64,000 nt of DNA from Arthrobacter sp. AK04 (lineage in GTDB: Bacteria; Actinomycetota; Actinomycetes; Actinomycetales; Micrococcaceae): the NCBI RefSeq assembly GCF_021129155.1, contig NZ_JAJOMC010000001.1:62001-126000 (forward strand). The letters are read 5' to 3'. The position numbers were made by a program, and so were the translations under genes. Under the pieces are notes generated by a model. The model worked only from the letters and a program-made list of their open reading frames with translations. It searched no databases and was not told where the DNA came from. Within the stretch, counting starts at the first letter, position 1. Each line of letters opens with the position of its first letter. Below, piece after piece: positions 15,990-24,542 of this stretch.

Positions 15990-18900
15990 TTATCCCTTGG
16001 GCGTCACCTGCAGCCTGTCAAAGGAGACCTGCTGGCCGTCCTGGTCGAGGACCACAACATCGTCGCGTCCGTTCTGGACGTCAGCCGGGAGGATGAACTC
16101 CACCGTGTTGTCCGTGGTGGGAAAGATCCAGCCGAGGCGGTGGCTGTGCTTGTTGAGATAGACGTAGTACCACTGGCCGTATTCGAGTCCGTTGAGGACC
16201 ACTTTCTGGCCGTTGCGGTACTTTTCCGCAGTGCCCAGATCGAACGGCGGAAGCTGTTCCTCAAGGTCCTGCACGGTCAGCGCCGGGATGGTTTCCGGAC
16301 GCGCTGGTTGCAGGTCCAGGACAGTTTCGCCGCCAGCCAGTGTTGCGGAGACCTGCTTTGTACCGTTGGTGGCGGTTGCCTTGAGCTCCACGGCGTCCAG
16401 CCGCCCGGCGGCGATGTCGGCAGCAGTCAGGACGTAGTCGTGGGTTGCCGTTACGGTGCCGCCCACCCCCAAGCTCGGTTCCTGGATAGAAGCATCAGGG
16501 GCGCTGAGTTCCGTAAGGGAAACATTGCCGGCGTTGCCAAGGCTGTAGGTGTAGGTGATGATGTCGCCCACGGATGCGTACTTGTCTCCGTCCGCGTCTT
16601 TCCATTCGGCGGCAACGGTGCCCTCGAGCCGTGGGTCACGGACTTTGAGGTCAACTTCCCCGCCGTCAACGGTGTAGGTCCGCGTTGTCTGCCCGGCAGA
16701 GCTGACTTCCCAGGTGGACGCCGGAACAAAGAAGCCCCGTTCGGCTTCCGCCGCGGTGACTTCATGCCGGGGGGTGGCACAGGCGTAGCTCTGGCCAGCC
16801 GGCAGCACACCGTAGCGGCAGTTGCCCGGGCCTTCAGGGACAAAGGGGCTGAAGTTGCCGGCCGTGGGAACGACCTTTTCGGTCAGCGGGCTGGTGTTGG
16901 TGACGTCGAACTTGTAGGGAAAGGCTTCCCCGGGAGTGTAGGGCTGGGTGGCCAGGTCCCGGCCGGCATCGTTGCGGGCGCCTGTAATGTCCGCTGCAAC
17001 CAGTCCGTCCTGCAACGCCACTGCCGCACCGGTAAACGCGACCGTCTTGGTGAGCGACGGCGTCGAGCTGGCTGTGATGGTGAAACTCGCCTGCGGAACG
17101 AAGTAGCCGCGCGCGATGTCCTCGGCCGTCAGCGTGTGCTTTGCCGTGGTGCAGTTGTAGCTGGCACCGGCGGCAAGGTTGTTGTAGCGGCAGTTTGGAG
17201 CCGACGGCGGCAGGAAGCCGGCGTCGAAGGTACCGGATACGGGCACAGAATTCGCCGTGACGTTGGCCGTGCTCCTGACATTGAAGGAGTATCCCAGTAC
17301 CTCGCCCTCCCCGTACGGGTTGGTGATGACGTCCCGTGCAGGTGCAGTTCCTGTGACGGAGAGGCCCACCTGCGGCGCCACCGGAACGGTGGCCGTGAAG
17401 GTGTGCTGCGAAACCCGGCCGTCGGCCGTCGTGACGGCCGCGTTGAGGCTTTGCGGACCGCTGGCGCTGGTCGAGGCGGTCAGGGTCACGTTTACGGTCA
17501 CCGAGGCACCGGGTGCAATGTCCGGTACCGCAACGGTGGAGGCGGACCAGCCGCTGGGGGTGTAGACGGTGGCGTTCGCGCCCGAGAGCGTGGTGGCTTC
17601 CTGGTTGGTGACGGTGACAGGGACCTGCTGGGTGGCACCTGGAGTGGTGGTGACAGCCGGCACCGACAGCGGTGCGCAGACGTAGTTCAACCACGCGTCG
17701 TCGAACGTGGAAAACGTGATGTTGTCCGTGTAGTTGCCCTCGTAGAGGACCCCGAACTGTCCGTCTTCCAGCCGGGTCACCGTGGAATACGCGGAGAAGC
17801 CCGGGCGGATGGTGCGGACCCCTGGCCAGGTGGCGCCGTCGTCGCACGAAACCCGGGCCGATACGTTCTCCCGGCCGCTCTTGGAGTTGGAGTTGGTGAA
17901 AATCAGCTTCTTGGCGTCAGCGGACCCTTGGGCCGCTGCCGGGTACATCCGGGTGATGGCCCCGTTGTTGGCCGGATCGGGAAGTTCCGTGTCCTGCGTT
18001 ACCGGGCCGTAGGTGGCGCCGCCGTCGGTGGAGATCGCCACTTTGCGGTAACCCTGGTTGGCGTTGTCGCGGGAGTTCAGGAGGACCCGGCCGTCCGAGA
18101 GTTCCACGGTCTTGTTTTCATCCATGCGGTCGCCCACGTTGGCGCCTTTGTGCCAGGTGACGCCGTGGTCATCCGAGTAGACGCTGTAGGCCTGGATCTT
18201 GTTGGTGCCGTCGGCCTGCCTGACATCACCTGCGTACTGCTGGATCAGGCGGCCCTTGTACTGGCCGTACTTGAGCTGGATCCCTTCCCCGGAGGAGGCG
18301 AAGTTGGAGCGGATGTCACCTGCTGCGGGGTTCGTTTTGCTGGTGCCCGGCTTGGTGATGCTGGTGATCAGCCGCGGCTGGCTCCACGTGACGCCGCCGT
18401 CGGAGGACTCGATGACGGCTGAGGAAATGACACTGCGGTCAGCATCGTCGTTCCCGTAGTGGCTGCCGAAGAAGCCCTGGTCCTTGGAGTAGACAAAGAA
18501 GTTGAACACCTTGCCCGTCTCGGCGTCAAAAATGTAGGAGGGGTCGCTGTACCCATACTTGGGCGTGGTGGCATTGCCGGTGTGGCCTGCCGCGATGACC
18601 TGCACGGGGCCCCAGGTCCGGCCGCCGTCGGTGCTGCGCCGCTGCACGATCGAGTTGGGGTTTGGGGCATCGGCGGCACTTCCCGGCCTGCCGTCCCAGG
18701 AGGCCAGGACCACACCGTTGCCCAGATAGGTCATGGCAGGGATGCGGTAGAAGAAGTTGCTGGCGGTCCGGTCTGCCGCCAGGTTCATTTCCGAAAAGGT
18801 CCCAGGAGATGCAGTGGGGCTGTTCGGCGGAATAGGGGCAGCCTGGGCGGCGGGAACGGTTCCGGCCAGCAGGGCGAGGGTTAATGCGGCTGCGCCTGCA

Positions 18901-19016
18901 TTCCTTCCCACCACTGCTGCGCGTCTGGTTCTTCTCTTCGTGGAACCCAAATCATGTGTCCTTTCGGGGAGCCGCTGCATTGCGGGCCTGGTGAGGTAAC
19001 CGTCGGTAAAGGCCAT
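15990..19016 (-). CDS. nanH: Secreted multidomain exo-alpha-sialidase
   Basis: Releases terminal sialic acids from extracellular glycoconjugates. About 1,008 residues. The signal peptide ends near residue 60 (AAQA/AP). The GH33 six-bladed propeller (about 75-450) has the Arg-triad motif FYRIP and five Asp-box repeats (STDGGRTWG, SSDGGVTWS, SDDHGVTWH, STDGGATYG, SCDDGATWP). Then come a NEW3-like beta-sandwich (about 455-555), three homologous beta-sandwich repeats each marked by NCRY...YxCxT...G(Y/F)FVP, and a C-terminal segment. I prefer the ATG at 19016, 6 bases after AGAAGGA, over the one at 19022. It is divergent from the cytoplasmic sialidase across a putative NanR operator. There is no LPXTG tail, so it is probably released. 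Confidence 0.93.
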   Translation of the reverse strand: MAFTDGYLTRPAMQRLPERTHDLGSTKRRTRRAAVVGRNAGAAALTLALLAGTVPAAQAAPIPPNSPTASPGTFSEMNLAADRTASNFFYRIPAMTYLGNGVVLASWDGRPGSAADAPNPNSIVQRRSTDGGRTWGPVQVIAAGHTGNATTPKYGYSDPSYIFDAETGKVFNFFVYSKDQGFFGSHYGNDDADRSVISSAVIESSDGGVTWSQPRLITSITKPGTSKTNPAAGDIRSNFASSGEGIQLKYGQYKGRLIQQYAGDVRQADGTNKIQAYSVYSDDHGVTWHKGANVGDRMDENKTVELSDGRVLLNSRDNANQGYRKVAISTDGGATYGPVTQDTELPDPANNGAITRMYPAAAQGSADAKKLIFTNSNSKSGRENVSARVSCDDGATWPGVRTIRPGFSAYSTVTRLEDGQFGVLYEGNYTDNITFSTFDDAWLNYVCAPLSVPAVTTTPGATQQVPVTVTNQEATTLSGANATVYTPSGWSASTVAVPDIAPGASVTVNVTLTASTSASGPQSLNAAVTTADGRVSQHTFTATVPVAPQVGLSVTGTAPARDVITNPYGEGEVLGYSFNVRSTANVTANSVPVSGTFDAGFLPPSAPNCRYNNLAAGASYNCTTAKHTLTAEDIARGYFVPQASFTITASSTPSLTKTVAFTGAAVALQDGLVAADITGARNDAGRDLATQPYTPGEAFPYKFDVTNTSPLTEKVVPTAGNFSPFVPEGPGNCRYGVLPAGQSYACATPRHEVTAAEAERGFFVPASTWEVSSAGQTTRTYTVDGGEVDLKVRDPRLEGTVAAEWKDADGDKYASVGDIITYTYSLGNAGNVSLTELSAPDASIQEPSLGVGGTVTATHDYVLTAADIAAGRLDAVELKATATNGTKQVSATLAGGETVLDLQPARPETIPALTVQDLEEQLPPFDLGTAEKYRNGQKVVLNGLEYGQWYYVYLNKHSHRLGWIFPTTDNTVEFILPADVQNGRDDVVVLDQDGQQVSFDRLQVTPKG

Positions 19017-19035
19017 AGGCATTCCTTCTACATAC

Positions 19036-19045
19036 GACGTCCTAC
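19036..19045. promoter_or_regulatory. Putative NanR operator, site A
   Basis: GACGTCCTAC lying between the -10-like TATACG (minus strand, 19049-19054) and the start of the secreted sialidase gene. The same ten bases recur at 19088 and 21805, and a close copy is before the GntR regulator gene. Confidence 0.55.
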
Positions 19046-19085
19046 CACCGTATAGTGGTCGGCTTCACATTGCTAGACTTAAGGC

Positions 19086-20777
19086 GTGACGTCCTACATC
19101 TATCCATGTCTCGACCCGCATCCAACCGCCGTCCCGGCCGTGGAGCACATTCTCGCGACCCGCGGGACCGGCGGCTACCGGCAGTACCGCATCCCGGCCC
19201 TTGCCGTTACCGCGGACGGGACTGTGCTGGCGGCCTACGATGGCCGGCCGAACCTTGATGACCTGCCCAGCCCCATTGACCTACTGCTCCGTCGCAGCAC
19301 GGATAGCGGCCGGACATGGAGCAGCCAGAAGGTGGTCCGCACGGGAAAAGGCCTCGAGGGCTTCGGGGATCCGAGCCTGCTGGTGGACATGGAAACGCAG
19401 CGCATCTTCCTCTTCCATGCGGCTGGCACCCGGGCGGGTTTCTTCGAAGCCACCGCGGGGCAGGATCCGGACGATGAGCACGTCCAGCACTGCGATCTGA
19501 GCTTCTCCGACGACGACGGCCTGACCTGGCAGCACCGCAGGATCACCAGCCAACTGAAGAGCAGTACTGACCGCCCGGTCACCGGGATCTTTGCTGCTGC
19601 CGGCCAGGGCATCCAGATCCATTCAGGACCTTTTACCGGCCGGCTGGTGCAGCAGTTCGTTATCCTCTGCGAGGGCACCATCATGGCAGCCTCCGCCTAC
19701 AGCGACGATCACGGGGACTCCTGGGTCCTCGGCCAGCTTGTTGGCGAGCATACACACGGCTTTAGCCCCAACGAAAACAAGGTGGTTGCACTGGCGGACG
19801 GCCGCCTCCTGCTGCACAGCCGCAGCACGCCGCGCCGCCTCGCAGCAACATCGCACGACGGCGGGGCCACCTGGAGTGCGCTGGTTCCCGTTGAGGAACT
19901 TCCGGATCCGAGCGACAACGGTTCCCTTGTCCGTTTCGACGGCCTGCCTCATGTGGCGGGCCTGGCAGGCGGCAGCACTGACTCGTGGCTGCTGGCCACC
20001 AACAACCACGACGCAGCCCTGCGGCGGAACACTGTACTCAGCCTGTCCCCGGACGATGGCCTTACCTGGCCGGCGAAACTGGTCCTTTGCACAGGAAGCT
20101 CCGCGTACTCCACGGCAACGCGCCTCCCCGACGGCAATATCGGCGTGCTGTATGAGCGGCAGGGGTACCGGGAAATAGTCTTCACTTCCGTGCCGGCGGA
20201 GCAGCTTACACAACAACTTGCTGCGCCTCCGGAGACTTCCTCCGAGGACGGCCCGGGCCTGGAGTTCGACATTGAACTCCGCTCCATCACTCCCGGACGC
20301 CCGACGCGGTGGCTCAACGCAGGTGAATTCCATGTCATGGCGTCCAATACAGAAGGCTGGAACTTCCATACCTGGAAGGAGATTGGCCAGGGCTACACCG
20401 AAGAATCAGCGCAAATCATCGGCACCCGGGAGGCGCAGGACCTGAACTACGGCCACATCACGCCTGGCTACAAGGCCGGTGACATCCTGGCTTTCACCGG
20501 CAGGGCACGCAATGGCGGCACCCTCCCCGCCGCCCAGGTGCGGCTGGACGGCCCGGGCGCCAACGCGTTCCCCGCCGAGGATCTCCTGCCCGGGGCCGAA
20601 GCGCTCTACTTCACCCCTACGCACACCGTGACCGAAGAAGAGGTCAAGCGAGGGTCGGTAGACGTGGCGTACACGGTTGAGGGATTCGTGGGCGGTTCCC
20701 CTCACCGCACGTCCCGGACCTTCCATTTCGATACTGCGACAGGGGCAGTCAGCGTGGAGCACATGCCCTGGCGGTGA
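19086..20777 (+). CDS. Cytoplasmic sialidase (BNR/Asp-box protein), probably leaderless
   Basis: A second GH33-type sialidase, 563 residues, without signal peptide or membrane segment, so probably intracellular. The propeller (about residues 25-375) has YRIP near residue 37 and Asp boxes STDSGRTWS, SDDDGLTWQ, SDDHGDSWV, SHDGGATWS and SPDDGLTWP. The last 170 residues form a beta-sandwich related to the repeats of the secreted enzyme (GQGYTEESAQIIGTREAQ region). Start is GTG 19086; a -10-like TAGACT at 19074-19079 would place transcription start on or next to this codon, so the mRNA is probably leaderless. It likely cleaves imported sialosides, which fits the oligopeptide-type importer encoded nearby. 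Confidence 0.88.
   Translation: MTSYIYPCLDPHPTAVPAVEHILATRGTGGYRQYRIPALAVTADGTVLAAYDGRPNLDDLPSPIDLLLRRSTDSGRTWSSQKVVRTGKGLEGFGDPSLLVDMETQRIFLFHAAGTRAGFFEATAGQDPDDEHVQHCDLSFSDDDGLTWQHRRITSQLKSSTDRPVTGIFAAAGQGIQIHSGPFTGRLVQQFVILCEGTIMAASAYSDDHGDSWVLGQLVGEHTHGFSPNENKVVALADGRLLLHSRSTPRRLAATSHDGGATWSALVPVEELPDPSDNGSLVRFDGLPHVAGLAGGSTDSWLLATNNHDAALRRNTVLSLSPDDGLTWPAKLVLCTGSSAYSTATRLPDGNIGVLYERQGYREIVFTSVPAEQLTQQLAAPPETSSEDGPGLEFDIELRSITPGRPTRWLNAGEFHVMASNTEGWNFHTWKEIGQGYTEESAQIIGTREAQDLNYGHITPGYKAGDILAFTGRARNGGTLPAAQVRLDGPGANAFPAEDLLPGAEALYFTPTHTVTEEEVKRGSVDVAYTVEGFVGGSPHRTSRTFHFDTATGAVSVEHMPWR
19088..19097. promoter_or_regulatory. Putative NanR operator, site B, over a start codon
   Basis: GACGTCCTAC followed by ATC, identical over 13 bases to site C. 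It begins two bases into the cytoplasmic sialidase start codon, at the predicted transcription start. Confidence 0.55.
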
Positions 20778-20822
20778 CCGGCTTCCCGCCGGACGGTCGC
20801 TGAGCTGCCTTAGGGCGGCCAG

Positions 20823-20839
20823 CCCCGGTCAGGCCGGGG
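20823..20839. terminator. Short hairpin between converging sialidase and DUF4862 genes
   Basis: CCCCGG (20823-20828) pairs with CCGGGG (20834-20839) around a 5-base loop. It overlaps the last codons of the DUF4862 gene, so a terminator role for either gene is only possible. Confidence 0.4.
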
Positions 20840-21728
20840 TCTGGACCAGATCGCACATCTGCTCCAGGCGCCCGGCCCGGTCCTGAACGGACAAGCCATG
20901 CCCCGGAAGCCCGATCTTGAAGCCCTTGATGGCCACCGGACCCGCCGCTGCCAGGCAGCGCTGAACCTCGGCGCGGTTCAGCAGTGAGCTCGGCGGGGCG
21001 CCATCCACCTCAACAGCTGGCAGGTGGGCATCGATCCACGGATAACCAAACTCCGTTGCCTCCGGGGAGCACCCAGAGAACATAACCCCCGCGAGAACGC
21101 CTGCTTCCCGGGCCTGCAACAGATGCTCAACGGCAGTGCCAGGGATCCTTGATTCAATAACTGACCGCGCCCAATTAACGACGATGCCGACCTGCCCCCA
21201 CCCCTGGCTCTGGAGGGAGGCGACGGTGTTGACTTCCTCATCAAAGCTCAGAAATCCCTTCTCCGGCTTACTGCCCCAGCGAAGAGCATCACAGTGCTCC
21301 ACAAGCACGCGCGTACTCCCCCAATCCCAGTCGAGTACTTCCTTGAGAGACTCCTCAAAAACGCGCGCCGAGGAATACAGGGTTGGGGCAGAATGCAGCT
21401 CAACGGCCTCCACCCCGTGCCCCTGACCCGCCAGACGGGAGGCATAATTCCGCAATCCTGAAACGAACTCCAGCGCCGCCCTCCGTCCATCGCCGTCCCG
21501 GGAAGCCAGGCCAAAAGTGGAAGCCACGCTCAACCGCTTCATGGTGCCGGGAATTGCCGTCACCACTGCCGACCAACCCTCTGGAGCACCAGCAGGCCAC
21601 GGACTTCCACCGTATGGACCGTAGGGCAGCTCCAGCCCCCGAATTGAAGGAATGGCGCCCAAGGCTTGAGAGAACTGCGGCTGCAGTTCCTCCGGCTGCG
21701 CAGGATAGGCGCCAACGATGAGGGACAT
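20829..21728 (-). CDS. DUF4862 family protein in the sialic acid island
   Basis: A 299-residue soluble protein that I assign to DUF4862, a family of unknown function with a predicted TIM-barrel fold related to sugar isomerases. Candidate metal or catalytic residues lie in VEAVELHSAP, LVEHCDALRWG, IVVNWARSVIESR and YPWIDAHLP. Start is ATG 21728 with GGAG 9 bases upstream. It is divergent from the sialic acid ABC operon and convergent with the cytoplasmic sialidase, so it sits inside the island. A role in an unassigned step (sialic acid anomer conversion, lactone opening or handling of a modified sialic acid) is a guess from context only. Confidence 0.7.
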   Translation of the reverse strand: MSLIVGAYPAQPEELQPQFSQALGAIPSIRGLELPYGPYGGSPWPAGAPEGWSAVVTAIPGTMKRLSVASTFGLASRDGDGRRAALEFVSGLRNYASRLAGQGHGVEAVELHSAPTLYSSARVFEESLKEVLDWDWGSTRVLVEHCDALRWGSKPEKGFLSFDEEVNTVASLQSQGWGQVGIVVNWARSVIESRIPGTAVEHLLQAREAGVLAGVMFSGCSPEATEFGYPWIDAHLPAVEVDGAPPSSLLNRAEVQRCLAAAGPVAIKGFKIGLPGHGLSVQDRAGRLEQMCDLVQTPA

Positions 21729-21759
21729 TTGGACTCCGTTTGTGAAGGGACGGCCGCAC

Positions 21760-21814
21760 TTGACGACGCACTGTGATGGGACTTACAGTTTTATCACGAG
21801 CTCGGACGTCCTAC
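21760..21814 (+). promoter_or_regulatory. nan operon promoter with NanR operator site C
   Basis: A -35 element TTGACG (21760-21765) and -10-like TACAGT (21784-21789), 18 bases apart, followed about 15 bases later by GACGTCCTAC (21805-21814). The core GGACGTCC is palindromic here. It drives the ABC transporter and nan genes. Confidence 0.6.
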
Positions 21815-21847
21815 ATCCGATAAACCTTCTGGAATCGCGAGGCCCTC

Positions 21848-23470
21848 ATGAACATCTCCTCCAAGAACCTGCCGCTGGTCAATGACGCCAGCCGCCGGAA
21901 CTTCCTCAAGCTGACTGGCGCCATGGGCGTCGCCGCAGCCTTCACCGCTTCCGTTGCTGCGTGCGGCAGCCCGGCAGCCACCACCACCGGTGGCTCCGCC
22001 AGTGCCGCGGCGATCAACAAGGACCTCATCATTGAGGCCGGCATCTCTTACGCCCTCTCCACCGGCTTCGATCCCCTGAGCTCCTCCGGCGCCACTCCCA
22101 TGGCCGCCAACCTGCACATCTTCGAAGGCCTCGTGGAACTGCACCCGGCCACCCGTGAGCCTTACAACGCCCTCGCGGCCGCGGATCCCAAGAAAGTCAA
22201 CGACACCACCTACCAGGTGACCATCCGAGACGGCGCCACGTTCCACGACGGATCTCCTGTCACCACCGAGGACGTCGCCTTCTCCTTCACCCGAGTGCTG
22301 GACCCGGCCAACAAGTCCCTCTTCTCACAGTTCATCCCGTTCATCCAGGACGTCAAGCCGGTCGACGCAAAGACCGTGGAGTTCACCCTGAAGTACGCCT
22401 TCCCCGGCTTCGGTCCCCGCATTTCGGTGGTCAAGATCGTCCCCAAGGCACTCGCCAGCGACCTCAAAGCCTTCGACGCCGCCCCCGTGGGCACCGGCCC
22501 CTACAAGCTGGTCTCTGCCGTCAAGGACGACAAGATCGTGTTCGAAGCGTTCCCCGGCTACAACGGCCCACAGCCGGCACTGGCCAAGGGCATGACCTGG
22601 CTCCTGCTTTCTGACGCCGCAGCCCGCGTCACCGCAGTGCAGTCCGGCCGCGTCCAGGCCATCGAGGACGTCCCGTACCTGGACGTGGACGGACTCAAGT
22701 CCAAGGTCAAGGTTGAATCCGTCCAGTCCTTCGGCCTGATGTTCCTGATGTTCAACTGCGCCAAGGCCCCCTTCGACAACAAACTCGTCCGCCAGGCCCT
22801 GCACTACGGCCTGGACAAGGACGCCATCATTAAAAAGGCCCTGTTCGGCAACGCCAAGGCGGCCAGCTCCTACTTCCAGGAAGGCCACCCGGACTACGTC
22901 AAGGCCCAAAACGTCTATAACTACGATGCAGGTAAAGCTGAGGAGCTGCTTAAAGAAGCCGGCGTCACGAACCTGGAGTTCGAACTGCTCACCACGGACA
23001 CCGCCTGGGTCAAGGATGTCGCCCCTCTGATCCTTGAATCCTGGAACAAGATCCCCGGAGTCAAGGCTTCAGTCAAGAGCATCCAGTCCGGAGCCCTGTA
23101 CACGGACCGTGTTGGAACCGGCGACTATTCTGTCGTGGCAGCGCCCGGAGACCCGTCAGTGTTTGGCAATGACGCAGACCTCCTCCTGAGCTGGTTCTAC
23201 TCAGGAGCTACCTGGATGGACAAGCGGGCCTACTGGACCACCCCTGAGCGCGCCCAGCTGCAGGAACTCATGAACAAGGGCTCCCAGGCCGCCGGGGACG
23301 ACGCCAAGAAGATCACGGGAGACATCGTTAACCTCGTCTCCGACGAATTGCCGCTCTACCCGATCTTCCACCGCCAGCTGCCCAGCGCGTGGGACGACAA
23401 AAAGCTCAACGGCTTCCAGCCCCTGCCCACCACCGGCATGTCGTTCATCGGCGTCGGACGCACCTCGTAG
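21848..23470 (+). CDS. Sialic acid/sialoside ABC transporter substrate-binding lipoprotein
   Basis: Family 5 (DppA/OppA-type) extracellular solute-binding protein of 540 residues. The N-terminus has a twin-arginine motif SRRNFLK, a hydrophobic stretch and the lipobox SVAAC, so it is probably exported folded by Tat and lipid-anchored. It leads an operon with permease, permease-ATPase fusion and ATPase, then nanA, nanK, nanE and nagA. The same transporter class imports sialic acid in Haemophilus ducreyi (SatABCD) and Corynebacterium glutamicum (SiaEFGI), which supports the substrate call. Motifs typical of the family: [20 protein letters not shown] and PVGTGPYKL. Confidence 0.88.
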   Translation: MNISSKNLPLVNDASRRNFLKLTGAMGVAAAFTASVAACGSPAATTTGGSASAAAINKDLIIEAGISYALSTGFDPLSSSGATPMAANLHIFEGLVELHPATREPYNALAAADPKKVNDTTYQVTIRDGATFHDGSPVTTEDVAFSFTRVLDPANKSLFSQFIPFIQDVKPVDAKTVEFTLKYAFPGFGPRISVVKIVPKALASDLKAFDAAPVGTGPYKLVSAVKDDKIVFEAFPGYNGPQPALAKGMTWLLLSDAAARVTAVQSGRVQAIEDVPYLDVDGLKSKVKVESVQSFGLMFLMFNCAKAPFDNKLVRQALHYGLDKDAIIKKALFGNAKAASSYFQEGHPDYVKAQNVYNYDAGKAEELLKEAGVTNLEFELLTTDTAWVKDVAPLILESWNKIPGVKASVKSIQSGALYTDRVGTGDYSVVAAPGDPSVFGNDADLLLSWFYSGATWMDKRAYWTTPERAQLQELMNKGSQAAGDDAKKITGDIVNLVSDELPLYPIFHRQLPSAWDDKKLNGFQPLPTTGMSFIGVGRTS

Positions 23471-23483
23471 GCAGCCCCCTTGC

Positions 23484-23545
23484 GTTGCGAGGCCTGCACT
23501 GCATCCCTGATCCCCCTGGGGAACGCACAGCGCAGGCCTCGCAAC
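23484..23545 (+). promoter_or_regulatory. Intra-operon stem-loop after the binding-protein gene
   Basis: A perfect 14-bp stem (GTTGCGAGGCCTGC at 23484-23497 with its complement at 23532-23545) closes a 34-base loop that contains a smaller hairpin (TCCCCCTGGGGA). It lies between the binding protein and the permeases. Such elements stabilise the upstream message or attenuate, giving excess binding protein; the role is inferred. Confidence 0.7.
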
Positions 23546-23582
23546 TTCTTGAACTGCAGCACCCAACACACCGGAGAATAAA

Positions 23583-24539
23583 TTGGTCACGATATTGCGT
23601 CTGCTAGGCCGCAGACTCGCAGCTTTGCCATTGATGATCCTGGGCATCACCTTGCTGGTCTTCCTCGTCCTGCAGGCAGCACCCGGCGATCAGGCAAGCT
23701 CGGCATTGGGCGAAGGCGCCAGCGAAGAAGCAAAGCAGCAGTACCGCCAGGAGAACGGGCTCAACGATCCGCTGGTGGTCCAATACTTCGCTTTCCTCGC
23801 CAAGCTGCTGCAGTTCGATCTCGGAGTCACCACCCCGCCTGCCAAGTCCGTGGCATCGATGATCGGCTCGGCATTCCCGCTCACGCTCCAGCTGACGTTC
23901 CTGGGCGTCATCATCGCGGTGGTCCTGTCCCTGGTCTTTGGAATCCTCGGCGCACTCTACCGTGACAAGTGGCCCGACCAGCTGGTCCGGGTCTTCTCAA
24001 TCGCCGCCATCGCAACACCGTCGTTCTGGCTGGGCATCCTGCTCATCCAGTGGTTCGCCCTCGGCTCCAGCCCGCTGTTCCCCTCAGGCGGAATTGCGAC
24101 GCCGGAATCAGGTTTTGGCGGATGGCTGAACTCCATGGCGCTCCCAGCGCTTGCGCTCGGCATCCCGGTCTCGGCTTCGCTGATCCGCGTGGTCCGCACC
24201 TCAATGGTGGAGGAACTGGACCGGGACTACGTCCGCACAGCGATCGGCAACGGTGTCCCCTACCGTGAGGTTGTCTCCAGGAACGTCCTGCGCAACGCAC
24301 TGGTGACTCCGGTGACCGTGCTGGGACTGCGCGTTGGCTACCTGCTGGGCGGTGCCGTCGTGATTGAAATGATCTTTGCCCTGCCCGGCATGGGCCAGCT
24401 GATCCTGAACGGCATTACTAACCTGGACGTCAACCTGGTCCAGGGCGTGGTGCTCACCATCTCGGTCACGTTCGTTCTGGTGAACATTGTGGTGGACCTC
24501 CTGTACCTGCTCATCAACCCCCGAATCAGGACGGTATAG
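23583..24539 (+). CDS. Sialic acid ABC transporter permease (DppB-like)
   Basis: A 318-residue inner membrane permease with six predicted helices, starting with the DppB-type leader RLLGRRLAALPLMILGITLL. The cytoplasmic coupling (EAA) loop is visible around DYVRTAIGNGVPYREV. Start is TTG 23583 after GGAGAATAAA. It pairs with the permease half of the next gene. Confidence 0.9.
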   Translation: MVTILRLLGRRLAALPLMILGITLLVFLVLQAAPGDQASSALGEGASEEAKQQYRQENGLNDPLVVQYFAFLAKLLQFDLGVTTPPAKSVASMIGSAFPLTLQLTFLGVIIAVVLSLVFGILGALYRDKWPDQLVRVFSIAAIATPSFWLGILLIQWFALGSSPLFPSGGIATPESGFGGWLNSMALPALALGIPVSASLIRVVRTSMVEELDRDYVRTAIGNGVPYREVVSRNVLRNALVTPVTVLGLRVGYLLGGAVVIEMIFALPGMGQLILNGITNLDVNLVQGVVLTISVTFVLVNIVVDLLYLLINPRIRTV

Positions 24540-24542
24540 CCC

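Noticed and set aside
15825..18422. 865-codon plus-strand frame opposite the secreted sialidase
   Set aside because: The opposite frame encodes a full multidomain sialidase with signal peptide and Asp boxes; this one has no recognisable domain.
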